The notes beneath the pieces were generated by a model. It saw only the letters and a program-made list of their open reading frames with translations, had not been told where the DNA came from and searched no databases. This document shows, one piece after another, positions 33,386 through 40,825 of a stretch of DNA of 46,082 bases. Where the stretch lies: NCBI GenBank assembly GCA_016234745.1, contig JACRAR010000051.1:1-46082 (forward strand), read 5' to 3'. Positions within the stretch are counted from its first letter, which is position 1. Every line of letters starts with the position of its first letter. Position numbers and translations under genes: made by a program. Source of the DNA: Betaproteobacteria bacterium (GTDB taxonomy: Bacteria > Pseudomonadota > Gammaproteobacteria > Burkholderiales > Rhodocyclaceae).

Positions 33386-36300
33386 ATGGCTATTACAGCT
33401 GCAATGCGAACTACGGTAACACAGCTCTACGCGGCGCTATTCAACCGCGCTCCCGACTCCGATGGCCTAGGCTACTGGTGCCAACAGTTGGATAGTGGCA
33501 AGTCTACGTCAACAGTTGCCAAGGAAATGTACGACACCACGCCGGCTCGCACCTACTATCCGCTGTGGTTTTCCAACGAAGAGATCGCAGGACAGTTCTA
33601 CACCAACCTTCTTGGCCGTACGGCAGATACAGACGGCAAGGCGTATTGGGCTGGCGAACTGAACACCAAACCACTTGGCGAAGTGTTAACTAACTTCCTA
33701 AATGCTGTTGTGAGCTACGCCAGCGATCCAACCGCTGTTGGTTACGATGCGACACTGGATGCTCAGGCGCTGGCCTCGCAATCTCTGTTCAACAACAAGG
33801 TCGAGGTGGGTCAGTACTTTGCCGAGACACTGCGCAGCAATGACACAACACTGGCGGCCAGTGTTTTGGCGCAAGTTACTTCGGATGCTTCAAGCGTCAC
33901 GACAGCCAAGGCTGCGGCAGATGCAGGGGTTACACCTGTCACGTCCGCGCAAACATTCACGCTGACAAATGCTGTTAATTCCTTTTCAGGCGCTGCCGGT
34001 AATGACATTTTCAACGGAATTCTAAGCGACGGATCGGGTACCTTTACAGCTGGGGACGAGTTGCATGGGGGGTCCGGTACAGATACGGTGAATCTCCTGA
34101 TCGCTTCTGCCACGGCTGCTCCGATGGTTACCATGAGTGGCGTTGAGACCATGAATATTCGGTATCTTGATACAAGTGCGGCGGCGTCTGTTAATGGCAC
34201 CTTATTTACTGGTGTTGTTACCATCACAAATGCCAGCTCGCTTGAGGATACCCAACTCAACGTTAGCGGCGTAAGTGCAGGGACTACATTTACACTATAC
34301 GATGAGGGTGATCTGTCGGTTCAATTTGCCGGACTTACAGGTACTAATACTGCGAGCCTGAGTTTAGTAAGCGCTGGTAGTGGCAGCGGTACGACAGCCA
34401 TTGATGCGATCGCAGTTGATCTCGATAAAGGTGGAACTGGCCTGTTGGGAGCGGTTAACATCGCGCTTTCCGGCAGCAACTATGTCAACCTTGATGGCGG
34501 TGCCGATCTTCGCACTGTTAATATCACGGGTGGCGCTACAGCCGACTTCAACGTCTTTACTTTCACTGCCACCAATCTGCTTAGCACTATCGATGCATCG
34601 GCAACTGTAAGCACAAACAGGTTCTTTGTTTCTGGCCGCTCTGATGTGACAATTACCGGCGGTGCTGGCAACGATACTTTCACCTTGGGTACCTCGTTGA
34701 GCAATGGTGACAGCATCAGTGGTGGATCCGGTACGGACTCCATCACGGCGACTCTGGGCGCGGCGACAGTGAAACTGAATACCACAGGTGTTGAGAGCGC
34801 GACAATCACCTATGGCGCTGCAGGCGGGGGCAACATAGATGCCAGCGGCACTACGGTTTCGACTATTAACTTGGCAGCTTCTCTTTCTGCTTCCGGGTCA
34901 GTCAGCAACCTGGGCAATGGAGTTACGGTAAACCTGTCGGACGACGATATCGATGCTTTCGGGATCGACACAACGGCATCTGCCACGGTTACCCTGAATC
35001 TTGGCTCGGGTGCTTCCGGTCCCGTGTCCGTTAGCGGTATTGCTGTCACCGACGCGATGTCCGCGACGATCAATGCTATAGGTTCCGGTTTGAACACGGC
35101 CGGTATAGTGGTCTTCGATACCGATGCCAAATCGCTTACTATCACAGTCAGCGGTGGCGAATCAGATCTTCTCTTTACCGATCTGCAGATTCCCAAAGGG
35201 ACGGCCGTCAGCATTACCTCAAATGGTTCTGCCGGTATCACCTTCACTTCTGGCTTGGAAGCCGCTTCGGCTCTCCAGACCTTGACCGTGGTCGCCCAAG
35301 GTACCGATGCAGCTGACGTTACTTTTGGCGCTCTGTTCATTTCCGGCGCGCCAACAGCTCTGGCAACGTTGAGCCTCACCGGCACTTCGGGAGCAGATGT
35401 CACGGTGGGTGCGACCAACTTTGGTCCTGCCGGCGTGACCTCCAACGGTTCGACTACTATTACCATGTCAGCCGGTAACGGATCAGTCGTGGGCACCTCG
35501 GCTTTTGATGTGTCGGCGACGGGTGTTGCCCTTACCCTGACCCTGGACGCCCAAGCCAGCGGCACGATCGGTGTAGGCGACCTCAATCTGGTTGCCGGCA
35601 CCAATGGCACTGGCGGTTCGCTTGCCATTGGCAACACGACACTTGGCGCGAATGCTACTGTAAGAGTTGAACAGATCAATCTTGCTACCGGTAACGCGCT
35701 GAACTTTGGCACCCTCACGGTTGGCACAACCGCTGCCCTGACGATTGGCGCTTCGGGTATCTCGGCGGCGAACGGCGCTGTGATTAGCGCGATTGATTTG
35801 GTTATCGGTGAGGACGGTAATCTGACTTTCGGTGACATCAATGCCACCGTTGGTTCGGTTGGAGCAATTACCGTGAACGCCTCGGCGGCTTCTGCAACAG
35901 CAGACTTTGCCAACATTGTCGCTTCTGCGATCGGGCAAATCGATATTACGATAGGCACGGCTGCCGGTGTTGACTTCGATGTCCTCGGCTCAGCGTCCAC
36001 TGTTCTGACAGGTATCACGGTCAGAATTGGGACTGATGGCTCGGCAGACTTTGGCAATGTCCTGGTCAGTGCAGGCAATGTCGGCGATATTACGTTGAAC
36101 GTAGGTGCTTCCGGATCGGTAGATTTTGCCAACATCGGCGCTTCCGGCGTTGGCGTGATCTATGTGTCTGGCGCTGGTGTGGTTGATTTTGACACGGTGT
36201 CGGCTACCAACGTTGCCGGTATTGATCTACGCTATCAACTTACCGCCGGCACGTTCGACATCGATCTGTCTGGCGTGACCAATGCCGTGACAACCGATTC

Positions 36301-36871
36301 CGGTCCGGGTACTAATACCATAGTTTCCGGCAAGGGCGACGACATATTCAACCTTAAGACTGGTCTCGGTACGGACAGTATCACTTTTTCGTCTACCGCC
36401 CAGAAGGCCGACCAGGTTTATCGCTTTGAAATGGGAACGGCGGACGACAAGATCATGTTCAATGTTTCGGCCTTGTCTGCCGCTGGAATTTCGCTGAATG
36501 CGGCTTCCTCTACTGCCGCAGCGATTGGAACTGGTACCGTGGCAATTGATCTGGCCCTGGTATCCGCAGCTGTTACGCTGGCTGCAGGCGACAATGTGAT
36601 CGTTCTCAGGTCGGGTACTTTCTCCGCCGTCGGTTCCGCTGTCAGTGCAATAGCAACAGGTGGTTCGATGTTGATTACGATGGGTTCCGCAACTGCCGGA
36701 CATATGTTGGTCGTTTGGTCGGATGGTTCGGATAGCTACGTGTCAACGGTTGCGCTTGCCGCCAACGCGACAGGATTTGCTTCCGCTGCGTCGACGGAAA
36801 CGCTAATCACCATAGTTGGTGTCGATATTACTAGCGCTGCTCCGGTTGCAGGTAACTTCGACTTCGTTTGA
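33386..36871 (+). CDS. Large DUF4214/RTX S-layer-like secreted protein
   Basis: A 1161-residue low-complexity protein rich in Ala, Gly, Ser, Thr and Val with one cysteine. Residues about 8-110 hold two DUF4214 units (VTQLYAALFNRAPDSDGLGYW; FYTNLLGRTADTDGKAYWAG). The rest is repeated beta strands with asparagine-aspartate turns, such as GAAGNDIFNG, GGSGTDTVNLL, GGAGNDTFTLG and SGKGDDIFNLKTGLGTDSI, which are calcium-binding RTX-like elements. There is no signal peptide, so type I secretion is expected. It ends FDFV, a short hydrophobic C-terminus found in such substrates. Codon use seems adapted for high expression. An S-layer or surface fibre role is inferred. Confidence 0.85.
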   Translation: MAITAAMRTTVTQLYAALFNRAPDSDGLGYWCQQLDSGKSTSTVAKEMYDTTPARTYYPLWFSNEEIAGQFYTNLLGRTADTDGKAYWAGELNTKPLGEVLTNFLNAVVSYASDPTAVGYDATLDAQALASQSLFNNKVEVGQYFAETLRSNDTTLAASVLAQVTSDASSVTTAKAAADAGVTPVTSAQTFTLTNAVNSFSGAAGNDIFNGILSDGSGTFTAGDELHGGSGTDTVNLLIASATAAPMVTMSGVETMNIRYLDTSAAASVNGTLFTGVVTITNASSLEDTQLNVSGVSAGTTFTLYDEGDLSVQFAGLTGTNTASLSLVSAGSGSGTTAIDAIAVDLDKGGTGLLGAVNIALSGSNYVNLDGGADLRTVNITGGATADFNVFTFTATNLLSTIDASATVSTNRFFVSGRSDVTITGGAGNDTFTLGTSLSNGDSISGGSGTDSITATLGAATVKLNTTGVESATITYGAAGGGNIDASGTTVSTINLAASLSASGSVSNLGNGVTVNLSDDDIDAFGIDTTASATVTLNLGSGASGPVSVSGIAVTDAMSATINAIGSGLNTAGIVVFDTDAKSLTITVSGGESDLLFTDLQIPKGTAVSITSNGSAGITFTSGLEAASALQTLTVVAQGTDAADVTFGALFISGAPTALATLSLTGTSGADVTVGATNFGPAGVTSNGSTTITMSAGNGSVVGTSAFDVSATGVALTLTLDAQASGTIGVGDLNLVAGTNGTGGSLAIGNTTLGANATVRVEQINLATGNALNFGTLTVGTTAALTIGASGISAANGAVISAIDLVIGEDGNLTFGDINATVGSVGAITVNASAASATADFANIVASAIGQIDITIGTAAGVDFDVLGSASTVLTGITVRIGTDGSADFGNVLVSAGNVGDITLNVGASGSVDFANIGASGVGVIYVSGAGVVDFDTVSATNVAGIDLRYQLTAGTFDIDLSGVTNAVTTDSGPGTNTIVSGKGDDIFNLKTGLGTDSITFSSTAQKADQVYRFEMGTADDKIMFNVSALSAAGISLNAASSTAAAIGTGTVAIDLALVSAAVTLAAGDNVIVLRSGTFSAVGSAVSAIATGGSMLITMGSATAGHMLVVWSDGSDSYVSTVALAANATGFASAASTETLITIVGVDITSAAPVAGNFDFV

Positions 36872-36890
36872 TTTATAAATGAGTAGCACA

Positions 36891-36920
36891 CCGCCCGGGT
36901 TACACCGGGCGGTTTTTTTT
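36891..36920 (+). terminator. Rho-independent terminator of the S-layer-like gene
   Basis: CCGCCCGG (36891-36898) pairs with CCGGGCGG (36905-36912) with a 6-nt loop, followed by eight Ts (36913-36920). This is the strongest terminator in the window. It separates the abundant S-layer-like mRNA from the modification genes behind it, which start 17 bp further on. Confidence 0.93.
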
Positions 36921-36937
36921 ATACGGATGGCTGATCG

Positions 36938-38545
36938 ATGAAGCAGCAAGAACTGATAGAGGTTGCGACGCGGATTGACAAGGCGTTGGCCGCGAACAAG
37001 CTGAGTCAGGCCAAGCAGCTAGCCAAGAAGCTGGTTTCGGCGAATCGTTCCGCCGGGCTTGCGTACCTAGGCGTTGTTGCCCTTCGCGAGGAAAAACTGG
37101 ACGAATGCGAGCGCGTTTTGCTCGAAAGCTACAGCATCAACAACGCCCAGAATCTGGCACTGGCAAATCTGATTCCTCTTTACATGAAGAAGCGGGACTT
37201 CGGAAAAGCCATCGCATATGGCGAACAGGCTTTCGCGCGCATGCCACAGAATAAGTCGGTCACGATCAACTACGCAGCTGCCCTGCTACAGGAACAACAG
37301 TACACCAAAGTAATCGAGATTCTTAACCCCTTGCTTGACTTGGAAAAGCCAAACGTGTCGATTGTGAGCGGCCTGATTTCCGCGTACCGTTCAACATTCA
37401 GGTATGATAAAGCCAAGGAACTTTTGGCTATCGCCGATACACATTTCCCTGATCATCAGGATGTGGCGCGACTCAAGGCGGATACGTTTGCTGAAAGTGA
37501 TCCGTTTGCCGCTCTCGAATCCTTCAAGCGTGCTCTGGAAATACGACCAGACAATGTTCCCACTCTTTGGAACATGTCCCTTGTGCAATTGCGGACTGGC
37601 GATTTCAACGGGGGATGGATAAATTACGATCATGGTCTTTCACATGAGGTGGGTAAGATTGGCAGGCCGCTCCCCAAGTTATTCCAGGGGACCCCAGTGA
37701 TTACCGATTTGAAGAACCTGGACAAGGAAAAATGGACATTTGCGACTTGCGAACAGGGCATTGGAGACCAAATTCTGTTTCTTGGGTCTCTGCCACAACT
37801 GCATGCAGATTTTCCAAAGCTGGCGTTGATCTGTGAACGGCGGATGGCGCCAATATTGGCGCGTTCCTTTCCTGCTATCCCTATGTATGAATATGGATTA
37901 GGTCCTATGCTGGCTTACAATCCCAGCATTGTTAACGGCATCGTGCCGATCGGATCGATCCAAAAATATTACCGCAATTCACGCGAGGCCTATCTTGAGC
38001 ACCGGCAAGCTTACTTAGTTCCGAACGCGGGAAAAGTTGAAAGGTACCGTGATGCTCTCCTACAAAAAGTCGGGGGCCGTAAGTTAATCGGCTTTTCCTG
38101 GAAAGGTGGCTACTGGGAGCGCTCACAGAAAACCAAGACACTTGAGATTGAGCTCTGGGATCCGTTGTTCCAAGAGCATCCTGATTGTATTTTTGTATGT
38201 TTGCAGTATGGCGAGGTGGCAAAGGAAAAAGAATATTTAACGAAGAAGTACAAGAACGTGCGCTTTATCGACGGAATTGACTTCAAGAAAGATCTCGACT
38301 CATGGCACGCGCTGGCTTGTGCGTGCCATGAAATTGTTTCAGTATCTACCGCGTTGGTTCATTTTGCAGGCGCATCAGGCGTCAGGATTCATTTGCTTCT
38401 TTCCGAAAAGGGAGCGCCATTCATCTGGCAGTTGGAAGGTGAAGAGGCTATTTGCTATCCGAATGTATCGATTTACCGCAAGCGTGTCGAGCAGACGGCG
38501 AGCGATTTCTTCAACGGAGTTGCACGAAAAATGAGGGCAATATGA
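36938..38545 (+). CDS. TPR protein with GT-B (family 9-like) glycosyltransferase domain
   Basis: A 535-residue protein. Residues about 1-235 are helical TPR repeats (AGLAYLGVVALREEKLDECERVLLES; DNVPTLWNMSLVQLRTGDFNGGW). Residues about 255-520 look like a GT-B/heptosyltransferase-like domain: WTFATCEQGIGDQILFLGSLPQL contains the GIGD loop, and LIGFSWKGGYWERSQKTKT and EIVSVSTALVHFAGASGVRIHLL form the donor side. Similar TPR transferases modify proteins or flagellin, as O-GlcNAc transferase does. Placed directly behind the S-layer-like gene, that protein is the natural candidate substrate (inference). No signal peptide. Confidence 0.75.
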   Translation: MKQQELIEVATRIDKALAANKLSQAKQLAKKLVSANRSAGLAYLGVVALREEKLDECERVLLESYSINNAQNLALANLIPLYMKKRDFGKAIAYGEQAFARMPQNKSVTINYAAALLQEQQYTKVIEILNPLLDLEKPNVSIVSGLISAYRSTFRYDKAKELLAIADTHFPDHQDVARLKADTFAESDPFAALESFKRALEIRPDNVPTLWNMSLVQLRTGDFNGGWINYDHGLSHEVGKIGRPLPKLFQGTPVITDLKNLDKEKWTFATCEQGIGDQILFLGSLPQLHADFPKLALICERRMAPILARSFPAIPMYEYGLGPMLAYNPSIVNGIVPIGSIQKYYRNSREAYLEHRQAYLVPNAGKVERYRDALLQKVGGRKLIGFSWKGGYWERSQKTKTLEIELWDPLFQEHPDCIFVCLQYGEVAKEKEYLTKKYKNVRFIDGIDFKKDLDSWHALACACHEIVSVSTALVHFAGASGVRIHLLLSEKGAPFIWQLEGEEAICYPNVSIYRKRVEQTASDFFNGVARKMRAI

Positions 38546-39177
38546 AGCTCTTTGATTTATTGAAGGATAAGCTGAAGGATCCAAAGGGGGTAATCTCCGA
38601 CAAGGAGATGTGCTTGCTTAACAGGCGGGACTTCATGTTCTCGGAAACATCGATGGCCAGTAACATACTAGGCATGTTTGGGGCGCAGAATGTAACCTAC
38701 GAGATGCGTGCGATCCTCGATTTTCTTCATGCATATTTGTGCAAACTAGACACTAAGGCGGACGTTCGCGTATACCAACTATCTCAGACGATGACCTTGC
38801 CTGCACTTATGTTGACAGCGTTGCTTGGGGATAGCAGCCATTTCAAAGTATATGTGCCCCAAGGCTCGCAACAAGTAGTGAGCCGTGATGCATTTGCTAA
38901 CGATTTGCTGAACCGTTTTAAAGGAGCTTGCGAATCATCAGTTCCATTCGGCAATGTCGGCAAGGGAAAAAACTCATTGGAAATCGTTCTCTGCAACGCT
39001 TCTAATGAGGCTGACGTTGCTAGTGGTCTCAGGCTCTTTGCCAATGTAAAACGCGGACTGATTCTCATCAAGGGTTACGGCCGTGTGGAGGCGCCTAACT
39101 GCGGGGAATTGGTACTCGGCGCCGGTCTCAATGTATTTTGCTCGCTAGCGGGTTTTGGCTTTGCGGCGGCAGTTTAA
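38542..39177 (+). CDS. Unknown protein in the modification operon
   Basis: A 211-residue cytoplasmic protein I do not recognise. The frame is open from 38452, but the ATG at 38542 overlaps the stop of the upstream gene (ATGA), the likely start: MKLFDLLKDKLKDPKGVISD. It has alternating helix and strand in the order of a Rossmann-type methyltransferase (AILDFLHAYLCKLD, VRVYQLSQTMTLPALMLTALLGD, LEIVLCNASNEADVASGLRLF, RGLILIKGYGR). The glycine-rich SAM loop is missing, so a degenerate methyltransferase-like partner is possible. It sits 8 bp before a true methyltransferase. Confidence 0.6.
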   Translation: MKLFDLLKDKLKDPKGVISDKEMCLLNRRDFMFSETSMASNILGMFGAQNVTYEMRAILDFLHAYLCKLDTKADVRVYQLSQTMTLPALMLTALLGDSSHFKVYVPQGSQQVVSRDAFANDLLNRFKGACESSVPFGNVGKGKNSLEIVLCNASNEADVASGLRLFANVKRGLILIKGYGRVEAPNCGELVLGAGLNVFCSLAGFGFAAAV

Positions 39178-39185
39178 GGACTAAC

Positions 39186-39743
39186 ATGGAAAAGGTCGTA
39201 ACTGAACATTACAGAGCCCAGCTCAAGCAGATGCATCAAGACTATGAAAGATTCGGAACGGGTGCGGTAACTTCCAAGCACTATCCGATGCTCACCAAGT
39301 TCATTGAGAAACGGAAATACCAATCCGTCCTGGACTACGGATGTGGGAAAGGAGATTTTCTAGCACACGTTCAAGAAAAGCTTCCTTCAATCGAGGTTTA
39401 TGGATTCGATGTTGCTAACGAAAAATTTCCTGCACTTCCTGAAAAGGCCGTAGATTTGGTTGTCAGCCTCGACGTCATGGAACATATAGAGTTTCCATTA
39501 CTGGCCAATGTACTATCGCAGATTCGCTCGAGAACCAACAAAGCTTTTGTTTGTTCGATAGCTAATTATGCTGCTGCAAAAACACTGGCAGACGGACGCA
39601 ATGCACATATCAACCAATTTCCGTTCGGACAGTGGTTTTCTATATTGTCGATGTATTTTAGAGTGGATCAGTTTATGCGTACAGCCGGTCAGGAGGGTGT
39701 TTTTTATTGTAGCCCGTTGAAGCTCAAATCTGATTGGCGTTAG
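39186..39743 (+). CDS. Class I SAM-dependent methyltransferase
   Basis: A 185-residue small methyltransferase. The ATG at 39186 follows TAAGGA at a suitable distance; the frame extends upstream to 39138 but over the previous gene. The SAM site VLDYGCGKGDFLAHVQEKLP is followed by YGFDVANEKF (acidic strand 2) and VDLVVSLDVMEHIEFP (motif around strand 4). The rest is short, without a lid domain. It may act with the unrecognised protein in front of it, possibly on a sugar or lipid intermediate. Its substrate is unknown. Confidence 0.85.
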   Translation: MEKVVTEHYRAQLKQMHQDYERFGTGAVTSKHYPMLTKFIEKRKYQSVLDYGCGKGDFLAHVQEKLPSIEVYGFDVANEKFPALPEKAVDLVVSLDVMEHIEFPLLANVLSQIRSRTNKAFVCSIANYAAAKTLADGRNAHINQFPFGQWFSILSMYFRVDQFMRTAGQEGVFYCSPLKLKSDWR

Positions 39744-39781
39744 CAGTCTGATAAGGCCAAAGAACTTGACCAGAGCTGACA

Positions 39782-40741
39782 ATGGCGAAGCTTGTCATCG
39801 ATCTTCTCAAAGAACAGCAAAAGCGCTACGATGAGCTAAAGGTTGCGTATCAAAACTTTCCATCAATGGTACACCTCGAGACATTTGCAGCCTGCAATGC
39901 AACGTGCTCATTTTGTGTTTACCCTGACATTAGGCGGAAGGGGACGCGGATGTCGGATGACTTGATAGATAAAGTTATTGCTGACTTAACCGCCATTACA
40001 AAACCGTTCACGTTTCTGCCATTCAAGCTTAGTGACCCTTTTATGGAACCACGTCTGGCAAGGGTTTTGAAAAAGGTCAACTTTACTCTGCCTCTTGCCC
40101 GGATTGAAATTGTTACCAACGGAAACTTGATGACAGCGGAAAAGTTGAAAGAAGTTGCCGCTATAGGAAATATCTGCAAACTCGTAGTATCGTTGAATTA
40201 CTGTCAGGCTGATATCTACCGCCGCATGATGGGACTCGATTTTGACCGTACTTTGCAGAGACTTGATATTCTGCACCGCATGAAGATCGACGGTGAAATT
40301 TATTTCACTGTCATGCTAAGGAGATTTGGGACATACACTTCAGACGACGACAGGAGATTCGTTCATTGGGCCCATTCCAGGTATCCGGCTTTCAAGGTTG
40401 AACTGATTTGGACCAATGATTGGCTGGGTGACAGGAGAGTACCTAGAGCCGATTCCTGTGTGCCGAATATACCCTGCCCCCGCTGGTTCGACCTTTCCAT
40501 CACGGCGACTGGGGAAGTGGCTTATTGTTGCATGGATGGTGATGCGAAATACGTCAAAGGAAACGTCAACTCCCAGAATGCCATCGATATATACAATCAA
40601 CCGGAGCTTAGCTGGAGGCGCAAGACTGGCATGACGCGCCAAGATGCTGGCTTACCGTGCAACCGCTGTAACTACCTGCAGGCCAGTTTGACGAGCAAAG
40701 TTGTGCATAGCGCGGCCGCTTCAAAACAACCGGCGTGCTAA
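39782..40741 (+). CDS. Radical SAM enzyme with SPASM-like domain
   Basis: A 319-residue enzyme. The radical SAM cluster motif is Cys38-x3-Cys42-x2-Cys45 in CNATCSFCVYP. Additional cysteines in DSCVPNIPC, GEVAYCCMDGDAKYVKGNV and LPCNRCNYLQ follow the SPASM pattern, where they hold extra iron-sulfur clusters. The strand LSITATGEVAYCCMDGDA is typical. Such enzymes modify peptides or sugars by radical chemistry (oxidation, epimerisation, crosslinks). It lies 38 bp after a methyltransferase in the island behind the S-layer-like gene. No precursor peptide gene is seen, so the substrate is open. Confidence 0.87.
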   Translation: MAKLVIDLLKEQQKRYDELKVAYQNFPSMVHLETFAACNATCSFCVYPDIRRKGTRMSDDLIDKVIADLTAITKPFTFLPFKLSDPFMEPRLARVLKKVNFTLPLARIEIVTNGNLMTAEKLKEVAAIGNICKLVVSLNYCQADIYRRMMGLDFDRTLQRLDILHRMKIDGEIYFTVMLRRFGTYTSDDDRRFVHWAHSRYPAFKVELIWTNDWLGDRRVPRADSCVPNIPCPRWFDLSITATGEVAYCCMDGDAKYVKGNVNSQNAIDIYNQPELSWRRKTGMTRQDAGLPCNRCNYLQASLTSKVVHSAAASKQPAC

Positions 40742-40825
40742 TCCGGTCGGAGTCATTTCAGTCGCTGTTTTCCAAGAAATCGCAGACCTCATACGGCATG
40801 TTCAATCGCAACCATTGATATCGAA

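Noticed and set aside
34810-36135. 441-residue open frame on the minus strand
   Set aside because: It is the shadow of the repetitive S-layer-like gene, rich in Val, Pro and Ala without any domain.
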